Of a stretch of 6,384 nucleotides of DNA, positions 1-6,290 are shown piece by piece; positions within the stretch are counted from its first letter, which is position 1, and each line of letters begins with the position of its first letter. The notes beneath the pieces were generated by a model. The model searched no databases. It was given only the letters and a program-made list of their open reading frames with translations, and had not been told where the DNA came from. The translations under genes were made by a program, and so were the position numbers. Origin of the DNA: JAAFJT01 sp043772905 (GTDB lineage: Bacteria > Bacteroidota > Bacteroidia > Chitinophagales > Saprospiraceae); NCBI GenBank assembly GCA_043772905.1, contig JAYVFS010000004.1:1-6384 (forward strand). The letters are read 5' to 3'.

Positions 1-4
1 AACT

Positions 5-37
5 AACGTCGGCAGGGTTTCAAACCCTGCCGACGTT
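5..37. repeat. 33-bp perfect palindrome, copy 1 (REP-like; possible terminator of the gene upstream of the window)
   Basis: The left arm AACGTCGGCAGGGTTT (5-20) is the exact reverse complement of the right arm (22-37), with a single unpaired central C at 21. The right arm runs into TTTT (36-39), so the plus-strand transcript could act as an intrinsic terminator for a gene lying before the window. A second copy of the same length, with the same outer nine bases, lies at 6258-6290, which points to a dispersed family and not a one-off terminator. The palindrome is directly visible; the REP-like or terminator role is inferred. Confidence 0.85.
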
Positions 38-85
38 TTGTCGGTATCAAATAACACATATTTCATTGATTTACAACCATATAAC

Positions 86-1786
86 ATGAAAAGAAGAGAC
101 TTCGTCGCATTAAGCGCCACCACTTTAACCGTCTTACCTGCTTTAAACATAAAGGCATTCAACACACCCAAAGCAAAACCATCTTGGGTCATTCAACTCA
201 TAAAATTGAATGATAAGGACATTGATCCTTTGAAATTAAAGCAAGTCAATGACCCATCTTTGAAAGCGTTTGGCGGCATCATGGACAATGAAGAAATACC
301 CAATGTGCAAGCAACAGGAAACTTCATCAATAAAGCGGCTTGTGCTTTGGCGAGTCCAGAATCGGTTTATTATCAGTCGGTGAGTTTATTAAAATCCGTA
401 GAATCCGCTGCCAAATATTTATTGAGTGTGCAGCATCCCGACGGCACAATTGACCTTTTAGTGTCTAATTTCAATTCACCACCTGATACGGCTTTTAGTG
501 TTGAAAAGGTTGCGCCCGCTTACAGTTTTATCAAAAAAGCGAACATTAAAGGGTCAGAAACCGCTTTGTCGTCTATAAAAACCTATTTGCAAAGAGCGGG
601 TGAGTCGCTCATTATCGGTGGTATTCACACACCCAATCATCGTTGGGTGGTGTCTGCGGCTTTGATGATGTTGAATGATTTGTGGGCAGATACCCGTTAC
701 GTCAATAGAGCAGAACAATGGTTGTTGGAACACATTGACATGGATGCCGACGGTCAATACACCGAAAAAAGTACGGGCGGCTATACGCCTTTGGTCAATC
801 GCGTTTTGATTACCATGTCAAAAGGTTTGAATAAGCCAGAGATATTAAATTATGTGCGGAAGAATTTGGACATGACTATGTATTACGTGCATCCCAACGG
901 CGAAGTGGTGACGGAAGCATCGAACAGGCAAGACAAAGGCACAATTGGTACATTGGAAGGTTATTATTACGGCTATCGGTATCTGTCTTTAATGGATAAA
1001 AACGGTGAATATGCCGCTATGTGCCGTCTGATTGAAAAGACGTGTTTTCCAAAACTCGTTAATTCATTAGACTATTTTTTAGAAGACCCGACCCTTTGGC
1101 AGGACTTGCCGAACAGCAAACCTTTGCCTGTGAGTTATGCCAAAGCCTTTCCGTTTTCAGGTGTAGCGCGGATTCGCAGAGACAATTGGGATGCGACTAT
1201 TTTATCCAATAATCCAGGTTGGTTGACATTTCACAAAGGCAATGCGGTGTTGCAAGCGATGCGTGTGGCAGCTTCTTTCTTTGGCAAAGGTCAATTTCAA
1301 TCATCTGACATCAAAAAACAAGGCGATGCGTGGGTATTGACCAATAAATTGGAAGGACCTTATTATCAACCGTATCCCAAAGACCAAATTGACCCAGAAG
1401 GTGATTTGAGTAAGATGCCGCGCACCAATCGTCCTAAAAGTGAGATTCAAGTCCTTGAATACACCATAAAAATTACCGAAACAGCCAACGGCATCAACGT
1501 TGATTTTGACATACACGGTACTGAGGGGGTGCCTGTGTCGCTTGAATTGATATTCAGACAAGGCGGTACATTTACAGGCGTTCAAGCTCATGCCTCTAAG
1601 CCGAAAGCGTATCTTTTCAAAGAAAACAAAGGCACTTATACGGTTGGCAAGGATACGATTCAATTCAGTTCAGGCAGATTGGAACATAAAGCGGTGCAAT
1701 TACGCGGTGCTGTGGCGGCTATGGATGCACCGACTGTTTATTTGACGGGGTTTACGCCGTTTGTGCATAGGATTGTGTTGAGTTAA
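86..1786 (+). CDS. Tat-exported alpha/alpha-toroid protein, polysaccharide-lyase-like (heparinase II/III-type architecture), substrate unknown
   Basis: This gene encodes 566 residues and probably acts outside the cytoplasm on a polysaccharide. I start it at the ATG at 86 because the product then opens with a twin-arginine leader (MKRRDF, then ALSATTLTVLPAL). The in-frame TTG at 38 lies in the palindrome's T tract and would bury that leader. Residues ~90-340 are helix-rich with toroid-like repeats. They include PNHRW (183-187), DMDADGQYTE (218-227), TEASNRQDKG (276-285) and the aromatic EGYYYGYRYL (291-300). Residues ~355-566 look beta-rich, as in the sandwich domains that follow the toroid in several lyase families. 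Asn-His and Tyr residues are typical lyase catalytic groups, so N184/H185 and the Tyr cluster are candidates, but I cannot assign a PL family. A non-catalytic or hydrolase role is possible. GC is higher than in the genes that follow. No Shine-Dalgarno sequence is visible. The Gfo/Idh gene 3 kb downstream suggests sugar catabolism. Confidence 0.65.
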   Translation: MKRRDFVALSATTLTVLPALNIKAFNTPKAKPSWVIQLIKLNDKDIDPLKLKQVNDPSLKAFGGIMDNEEIPNVQATGNFINKAACALASPESVYYQSVSLLKSVESAAKYLLSVQHPDGTIDLLVSNFNSPPDTAFSVEKVAPAYSFIKKANIKGSETALSSIKTYLQRAGESLIIGGIHTPNHRWVVSAALMMLNDLWADTRYVNRAEQWLLEHIDMDADGQYTEKSTGGYTPLVNRVLITMSKGLNKPEILNYVRKNLDMTMYYVHPNGEVVTEASNRQDKGTIGTLEGYYYGYRYLSLMDKNGEYAAMCRLIEKTCFPKLVNSLDYFLEDPTLWQDLPNSKPLPVSYAKAFPFSGVARIRRDNWDATILSNNPGWLTFHKGNAVLQAMRVAASFFGKGQFQSSDIKKQGDAWVLTNKLEGPYYQPYPKDQIDPEGDLSKMPRTNRPKSEIQVLEYTIKITETANGINVDFDIHGTEGVPVSLELIFRQGGTFTGVQAHASKPKAYLFKENKGTYTVGKDTIQFSSGRLEHKAVQLRGAVAAMDAPTVYLTGFTPFVHRIVLS

Positions 1787-1862
1787 ATGAAGGAAATGTT
1801 GAAAGCGTAAATATTTAGATTTTAAATAAAAAGATTGGGATGTTTGATTTTAGTGCAATAGC

Positions 1863-1894
1863 TTTGCAGACAATATTATAATTTATGATATAAT
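1863..1894 (+). promoter_or_regulatory. Possible promoter region upstream of the secreted-protein gene
   Basis: The 124-bp gap between 1786 and 1911 is very AT-rich. It contains TTTG at 1863-1866 and two TATAAT hexamers (1877-1882 and 1889-1894). Neither gives a good match to the Bacteroidota -7 element TAnnTTTG at the expected distance from a -33 TTTG. A promoter is expected here because the downstream gene starts a new composition block, but the exact site is a guess. Confidence 0.2.
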
Positions 1895-1910
1895 CAAAAT
1901 ATACCTAAAA

Positions 1911-2957
1911 ATGAAAAAAATATTTTTATTAATATTGTCGATATTGGTTATTTTATTCCCATGTTATAGTCAGTGTAAATGTGAAAAAATTGATACTGAG
2001 GGAGTTAATAAATCTTATCATTGCCAAACATTACCTATTGCTTCTGATAATTCAACGCAGGTTGGAATCACAGTTGCATCTGATTATGAACAGCATTATT
2101 TAGCACTTACAATTCGATTTCGTTATTCCGCATTGGATTTGGTTAGTGGATTATCAATAAGACTCCAAAATAATAAGGTTATTGAACTAGATTTGGCAAA
2201 AAGTGGAATTTCTTATATTGAGAATAGTCAAGTTGTACAAGGTGTATTTACATTGACAGAAAATAGTATTAGTGAGCTTAGTGTGTCAGGTATCAAGACA
2301 ATTAGTTTTAACCTTAGTGATAATATTACTCATATTTATGAATCTAAAACTAATAGTAATGTGCTAATAAATCAAATTAAATGCCTACCTAAACTATCCG
2401 TATCCAAATCGACGAGTTTAGATGAAAAGAATGGATTTCAAGATTTTAAATTAGGAATGTCGATTGAAAAATTTCCCAATTTCCCTATTGTTAAAAAAAA
2501 CAATATAGAAAACAACTTATTAGAGTATTATGAGTTAGACGAACCTAATCTTGACATTTTAGATAATAAAATAGATTATATTTCATTCTATTGCGTAGAT
2601 AAAATTATTATTAAAATCTATGTAAAAGTTCATTATGATAAAAATAATGAAATTTACGAATTATTAAAAGAGACGTTTGGGACTCCTAATGAATACAAAA
2701 ATATTGATAAAAAAGTAAAAGATGCTCTTTCTTTCAGTGAGTCAGAAATTAAAGGGAAAGAAGTTAAATGGAAAGGTACTAAATTAATACTTCAATATAA
2801 AGATTTACAGTCTAATTCAGAGGCTTCATCTGTAATAGCAAAAACAAAAAATTGGTCTACCAGAAATATCTCATTAGAATATAAAATCTCAAGCTACGAT
2901 GATATATTACAAGAACTTAAAACTAAAAGAATTAAAAAATCTACAGGTAAATTATAA
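1911..2957 (+). CDS. Secreted two-domain protein of unknown function
   Basis: I do not recognise this 348-residue protein as a named family. It opens with a classical Sec signal peptide (MKK, a hydrophobic run at residues 4-17, likely cleavage near CYSQ at 18-21). The Cys at 18 lacks a convincing lipobox, so a soluble periplasmic or secreted product is more likely than a lipoprotein. Residues ~25-158 look like a beta-rich domain with alternating hydrophobic strands and cysteines at 22, 24, 38 and 158. Residues ~175-326 form a second module starting GFQDFKLGMS (175-184), followed by beta strands (YISFYCVDKIIIKIYVKV, 223-240), LLKETFGTPNEY (251-262) and VKWKGTKLIL (285-294). The FxLGMS...FGxP...W pattern recurs in small exported proteins of Bacteria, usually unstudied. 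The C-terminus is Lys-rich. It is AT-rich and lies 12 bp before the DUF3800 gene, so the two are probably co-transcribed. Confidence 0.75.
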   Translation: MKKIFLLILSILVILFPCYSQCKCEKIDTEGVNKSYHCQTLPIASDNSTQVGITVASDYEQHYLALTIRFRYSALDLVSGLSIRLQNNKVIELDLAKSGISYIENSQVVQGVFTLTENSISELSVSGIKTISFNLSDNITHIYESKTNSNVLINQIKCLPKLSVSKSTSLDEKNGFQDFKLGMSIEKFPNFPIVKKNNIENNLLEYYELDEPNLDILDNKIDYISFYCVDKIIIKIYVKVHYDKNNEIYELLKETFGTPNEYKNIDKKVKDALSFSESEIKGKEVKWKGTKLILQYKDLQSNSEASSVIAKTKNWSTRNISLEYKISSYDDILQELKTKRIKKSTGKL

Positions 2958-2969
2958 ATACAAAAATAA

Positions 2970-4076
2970 ATGAAGAACATTCCTAAAATATACTTTGATG
3001 AAGCGGGCAATACTGGTGCTAATTTGTTAGACCATGAACAACCCTTTTTTGTATTAGCTTCAAATAATTTTAGCAATGAAGAAATAGAGAAATTAGTAAA
3101 TTTATTTCAAATTCAAAGCAATGAATTACATTTTGTGACCTTAAGAAAGTACCCAAAATATCAAAAACAGTTAATCAATTTTCTTAATGATGATTTAATA
3201 AATAGTGCGAAAGTAAAGTACTCACTCATAGATAAAAGATATATATCCATTGCAAACATGGTGGATTTACTTATTGAACCTGTCTTGTATGATGCCGAAA
3301 TTGATATTTATAAAAACGGGCTAAATATAGCATACTCAAATATGTTATATATTGGTGGACAAAGTATTTGGAATGGGATTCAGTTTGAGTTGATGTTATC
3401 AAATTTCGTTAAGATGATGAGAAATAAAACAGAAGAATCTACAGAAGATTTTTACTCTTTATTATCACATTTGTATAAATCATCAACTCAAGATTGGAAA
3501 AAATTATTAGAACCAATTATGGAAAGTAAGAACCAAATTGAGTCAATTTTTGAATCTGCACATAAATATTCTATTGACCCCTGTTTTCCTGCTTTAGTCG
3601 TTTTATGTGATTTATGGTACAAAGAATTAGGTAAAGATTTTGATATTTTACATGATAACTCAAAACAAATACAATTTTGGGAGGAAATGATACAGTTTAT
3701 ATCTGATAAATCTAAAATGGATGAAATGGAAGTGGGTTTTGATTATAGAACTATGACTTTTCCTTTAAAAATTAATTCTTTACAACTCATTGATTCAAAA
3801 AATTACAAAGGAATACAGATTTCAGATATTATTGCAAGCTCAATAACGTATGCTTTAAAAGAGAGAAAAAAGGGTAATAATGATAAATTTGTAACAGAAC
3901 TTCTGAATTGTAAATTATTTGATATGTTTCATCATGCTATCATTCCTTCGACAAATGTGACACCTGAACAATTAAATATAGTAGAAGGAAAGGGTATCAA
4001 TACACTTGATTATTTAGTAGCAATGGCATATAAAAATAAGATTGAGTATGATAAAGTAATTAATAAAATTAGATAA
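2970..4076 (+). CDS. DUF3800 domain-containing protein
   Basis: The 368-residue product has no signal peptide or membrane segment and should be cytoplasmic. It begins IYFDEAGNTG (7-16), the acidic DE-x-G-N-x-G motif at the start of DUF3800 proteins. This is followed by the hydrophobic strand PFFVLAS (25-31) and HFVTLRK (54-60). Near the end are LHDN (227-230) and LIDSKNYKGIQISDIIAS (273-290), matching the family's terminal D...IQ-x-[AS]-D signature with acidic residues D275 and D286. The acidic residues at both ends suggest a metal-dependent, possibly RNase H-like active site, but I know of no proven activity for this subgroup. The central ~150 residues are a longer helical insert than in compact members. 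DUF3800 genes are common in accessory and defence-type regions, so an anti-phage role is possible but unproven. The gene starts 12 bp after the secreted-protein stop and shares its low GC, suggesting joint acquisition and co-transcription. Confidence 0.8.
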   Translation: MKNIPKIYFDEAGNTGANLLDHEQPFFVLASNNFSNEEIEKLVNLFQIQSNELHFVTLRKYPKYQKQLINFLNDDLINSAKVKYSLIDKRYISIANMVDLLIEPVLYDAEIDIYKNGLNIAYSNMLYIGGQSIWNGIQFELMLSNFVKMMRNKTEESTEDFYSLLSHLYKSSTQDWKKLLEPIMESKNQIESIFESAHKYSIDPCFPALVVLCDLWYKELGKDFDILHDNSKQIQFWEEMIQFISDKSKMDEMEVGFDYRTMTFPLKINSLQLIDSKNYKGIQISDIIASSITYALKERKKGNNDKFVTELLNCKLFDMFHHAIIPSTNVTPEQLNIVEGKGINTLDYLVAMAYKNKIEYDKVINKIR

Positions 4077-4135
4077 CACACCTGATTTATGCGTTATTCT
4101 ATACAAATTTAATACGTAGAAGAAGCAAATACTGA

Positions 4136-4172
4136 GGGGGGCAAAAACCACTGAAATCCACAATGCTCCCCC
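4136..4172. terminator. Weak G/C-run hairpin between converging genes
   Basis: The 111-bp gap 4077-4187 separates the DUF3800 gene from the minus-strand ATPase remnant. It contains six G (4136-4141) that can pair with five C (4168-4172) across a loop of about 26 bases. No T run follows closely on the plus strand; the nearest is TTTTTT at 4184-4189. A bidirectional terminator would fit the convergent layout, but the large loop makes this weak. Nothing else is recognisable in the gap. Confidence 0.25.
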
Positions 4173-4187
4173 AATTATATCCATTTT

Positions 4188-4453
4188 TTATTTAAAAAGC
4201 GCAGAAACGCCATATAAAGGTACATTTGTCAACCATTCTTGTTCTCGAAAACGATTCATGGATGTGCGAATAGCTGTATTGAGCTTGTATTTCTCTACAA
4301 AAACCTTAAAACTTTTTGATTTTAAATTCTCTTCGGCTTTTACTTCAATGGGAATGATGTCATTTTGAAACTGAATTAAAAAATCAATTTCAGCCGTCGC
4401 AGTGGGTGTATATTTTTCCAATTTATGAATGCGCTATAAAGTGTTCTTTTCAT
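4188..4453 (-). pseudogene. Internally deleted DUF4143-type AAA ATPase gene (both ends kept, middle lost)
   Basis: Read on the minus strand, the ATG at 4453 gives MKRTLYSAFINWKN, the usual opening of ATP-binding DUF4143 proteins, which have a Leu-Tyr...Trp-Lys start just before the P-loop. The expected Walker A (GARQVGKT-like) is absent. After 25 codons this frame stops at 4378-4376. In a different frame, from about 4405 to the stop at 4188, the sequence reads AEIDFLIQ, then IIPIEVKAEENLKSKS and AIRTSM, ending WLTNVPLYGVSALFK. This is the PD-(D/E)XK-like C-terminal tail of the same family. Intact relatives are usually near 380-400 residues, so about 300 residues are missing. The two ends meet near 4405-4418 and are out of frame. 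The C-terminal frame is closed upstream by a TAG at 4436-4434, and its only near start is a TTG at 4421, so a functional 77-residue protein is unlikely. The family assignment rests on recalled motifs. Confidence 0.75.
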
Positions 4454-4478
4454 TTTATGATTCTATTTTAAGTGTTAG

Positions 4479-4530
4479 ATTACACTTTTTCAAAGGAATA
4501 AATGCAATCTATTACACTTTTCCAAAGGAA
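4479..4530. repeat. 20-bp direct repeat pair, 32 bp apart
   Basis: ATTACACTTTTTCAAAGGAA (4479-4498) and ATTACACTTTTCCAAAGGAA (4511-4530) differ at one base. The start-to-start distance of 32 bp is close to three helical turns. They lie 26-77 bp upstream of the ATG of the minus-strand ATPase remnant and just before the minisatellite. On the minus strand each copy contains CCTTTG. They could be operator sites for the lost gene or the start of repeat amplification. The role is not determinable. Confidence 0.75.
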
Positions 4531-4560
4531 AAGCACCCCGTCAGTATTTTACCTCTTCAA

Positions 4561-4777
4561 AAGGTGTTTTTATACCTTGATAAGGTGTTTTTATGTCTTG
4601 GTAAGGTGTTTTTATGTCTTGGTAAGGTGTTTTTATGTTTGGGTAAGGTGTTTTTATACCTTGATAAGGTGTTTTTATACCTTGGTAAGGTGTTTTTATA
4701 CCTTGATAAGGTGTTTTTATACCTTGATAAGGTGTTTTTATACCTTGATAAGGTGTTTTTATGTTTGGGTAAGGTGT
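4561..4777. repeat. 21-bp minisatellite, ten full units plus 7 bp; each unit a potential hairpin
   Basis: Ten consecutive 21-bp units run from 4561 to 4770, followed by AAGGTGT. The main unit is AAGGTGTTTTTATACCTT plus GAT (units 1, 5, 7, 8, 9; unit 6 ends GGT). Units 2 and 3 have ATGTCTT plus GGT in the second half, and units 4 and 10 have ATGTTTG plus GGT. The unit divides into a 7-base arm, a TTTT loop, a complementary 7-base arm (one G-T pair) and a 3-base spacer. Because 21 is divisible by three, the array stays open in several frames. Plus frames read VFLYLDK and RCFYTLI repeats, and the minus frame from ATG 4780 to stop 4541 reads KTPYQGI/KTPYQDI/KTPYPNI repeats. I see no start signal or domain that argues for coding, so I annotate DNA repeats only. 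A degenerate extra unit may precede at about 4540-4560. Confidence 0.93.
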
Positions 4778-4789
4778 CATATCACGTCA

Positions 4790-4831
4790 GGTAATCCGAA
4801 AGAGGATGGTTTTGATTGGAAAATAGTTTAA
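4790..4831 (+). pseudogene. Possible C-terminal remnant of a lost gene (GNPKEDGFDWKIV then stop)
   Basis: Immediately after the minisatellite degenerates, the plus strand reads GNPKEDGFDWKIV followed by TAA, 18 bp before the oxidoreductase start. The composition is protein-like, unlike the low-complexity repeat before it. It could be the tail of a gene whose body was replaced by the repeat array. I cannot name a family, and 14 codons can be open by chance, so this is a weak call. Confidence 0.2.
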
Positions 4832-4849
4832 AATATAAATTGATTAATC

Positions 4850-6247
4850 ATGAAAAGAAGAGATTTTCTAAAAACGAGTGCTACAACCGTAGCAGCGTTC
4901 ACCATTTTACCATCTATGGTATTGGGTCAAAGATTGGGGCATATTGCACCGAGCGACAAAGTCAATTTGGCTTGTTGCGGTATCGGTAATCGTGGTGCTG
5001 ACATTATTAAGGCATTGCACAAGACAGGTCTCGCCAATGTCGTTGCTTTGTGTGATGTCGATATGGGCGCACCGCACACCTTAGAGGTGATTAAGATGTT
5101 CCCGAATGTGCCACAATTTCAGGACTTTAGGGTGATGTTTAATAAGATGGGAAAACAATTTGATGCGATTACGGCAGGTGTACCTGACTTCTCTCATTTT
5201 CCGATTGCGATGTTAGCCATGTCTCAAGGCAAACATGTGTATGTTGAGAAGCCAATGGCACATACTTTTCAAGAAGTTGAGTTGATGATGAAAGCCGAGA
5301 AAAAAAATAAAGTGGCTTGTCAAATGGGTAATCAAGGACATTCAGAAGAAAACTACTTTCAATTCAAAGCGTGGACAGAAGCGGGTATTATCAAAGACGT
5401 GACTCAAATCACTGCTTTTATGAACAATGGTCGGCGTTGGCATGGCATGAAAGTCTCTGATTTCTTGCCCGCACAACCGATTCCTGACACATTGGATTGG
5501 GATACTTGGATGATGACAGCTCAAAAGAAAGCCTACAATAAAGGGTATATCAATGGTGACTGGCGGTCATGGTTTGAATTTGGCAATGGAGCATTGGGTG
5601 ATTGGGGTGCACATCTCTTTGATACAGCGCATCAGTTTTTGGAATTGGGTTTACCAACCGAAGTTGACCCAATTTTTATGGAAGGACACAGTCCGTTGAT
5701 ATTCCCACAAGCATCAACTTTGGTGTTTAAATTTCCAAAACGTAAGAACATGCCAGCCCTCGACCTCACTTGGTACGATGGTTTCAACAATCGCCCTAAA
5801 CTGCCTGACTCTTTTGGTGATTATGTCAGAGCCAGTAATATACCGCCGCCGACTGCTGCCAATGCTGATACAAAAAGGTATCCTGGTAAAGTCATTTATT
5901 CAAAAGAATTGACTTTCAAAGGTGGCTCGCATGGCTCACCGTTGCAAATCATGCCAGAAGACAAAGCCAAAGACATGGCTTCAAAACTGCCTGTTGTGCC
6001 TAAAAGCCCTTCAAATCACTTCGAGAACTTCTTGAAATCTTGTAAAGGCGAGGAAACGTGTCGCTCATCTTTTGCAGTGGCGGGACCTTTGTGTCAAGTC
6101 ATGGCTTTGGGTGTATTGGCACAACGTCTCAATACAAAACTGCTATTCGACAGTAAAACTAAACAGATTACCAACCATAAGATCGGCAATCAACTGTTGG
6201 TCGGTCCGCCACCACGTAAAGGCTGGGAGCAGTTTTATACTGTGTAA
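4850..6247 (+). CDS. Tat-exported Gfo/Idh/MocA-family oxidoreductase
   Basis: The 465-residue product is an NAD(P)-dependent oxidoreductase of the Gfo/Idh/MocA family, expected to act on a sugar or sugar derivative after export in folded form. The leader MKRRDFLKTSATTVAAFTIL is a clear twin-arginine signal, with likely cleavage near VLGQ (24-27). The Rossmann domain starts at about residue 38 with GIGNRG (44-49) and the strand-end acid in ALCDVD (66-71). The family EKP motif is at 133-135 and MGNQGH at 159-164. The C-terminal domain carries GALGDWGAHLFDTAHQF (247-263), which holds the conserved Asp and His residues near the active site. The end GPPPRKGWEQFY (452-463) is typical of long exported members. 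It does not look like GH109, because I do not see that family's His-rich catalytic segment. The ATG at 4850 fits the Tat leader exactly, with no clear Shine-Dalgarno. TTTG (4811-4814) and TAAATTG (4836-4842) form only a poor promoter match. Confidence 0.9.
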   Translation: MKRRDFLKTSATTVAAFTILPSMVLGQRLGHIAPSDKVNLACCGIGNRGADIIKALHKTGLANVVALCDVDMGAPHTLEVIKMFPNVPQFQDFRVMFNKMGKQFDAITAGVPDFSHFPIAMLAMSQGKHVYVEKPMAHTFQEVELMMKAEKKNKVACQMGNQGHSEENYFQFKAWTEAGIIKDVTQITAFMNNGRRWHGMKVSDFLPAQPIPDTLDWDTWMMTAQKKAYNKGYINGDWRSWFEFGNGALGDWGAHLFDTAHQFLELGLPTEVDPIFMEGHSPLIFPQASTLVFKFPKRKNMPALDLTWYDGFNNRPKLPDSFGDYVRASNIPPPTAANADTKRYPGKVIYSKELTFKGGSHGSPLQIMPEDKAKDMASKLPVVPKSPSNHFENFLKSCKGEETCRSSFAVAGPLCQVMALGVLAQRLNTKLLFDSKTKQITNHKIGNQLLVGPPPRKGWEQFYTV

Positions 6248-6257
6248 GGATTGTATT

Positions 6258-6290
6258 AACGTCGGCGAGGTTTGAAACCTCGCCGACGTT
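6258..6290. repeat. 33-bp perfect palindrome, copy 2; likely terminator of the oxidoreductase gene
   Basis: The left arm AACGTCGGCGAGGTTT (6258-6273) pairs perfectly with 6275-6290 around a central G at 6274. It begins 11 bp after the oxidoreductase stop and runs into TTTT (6289-6292), consistent with an intrinsic terminator on the plus strand. It differs from the 5-37 copy at two arm positions, both compensated in the other arm, and in the central base. Confidence 0.88.

Noticed and set aside
38..85. In-frame TTG start at 38 extending the first gene by 16 residues
   Set aside because: It begins in the T tract of the palindrome, and the extension would precede and hide the twin-arginine leader that starts at the ATG at 86.
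554..757. Minus-strand frame inside the lyase-like gene
   Set aside because: It lies wholly inside a well-supported gene and resembles no protein I know. The same applies to the minus frames at 1301-1663 and 5342-5524.
4561..4777. CRISPR array
   Set aside because: The 21-bp units are contiguous with no unique spacers, and no cas genes are present.
4429..4831. Two overlapping plus-strand frames with VFLYLDK and RCFYTLI repeats
   Set aside because: They stay open because the repeat unit is 21 bp. They overlap each other and a minus-strand frame, and show no domain or start signal.
4850..6247. GH109 alpha-N-acetylgalactosaminidase assignment
   Set aside because: The protein shares the Tat leader and Rossmann fold, but I do not see the GH109 catalytic His segment, and the MGNQGH and GDWGAHLFD motifs fit the general exported Gfo/Idh/MocA group better.
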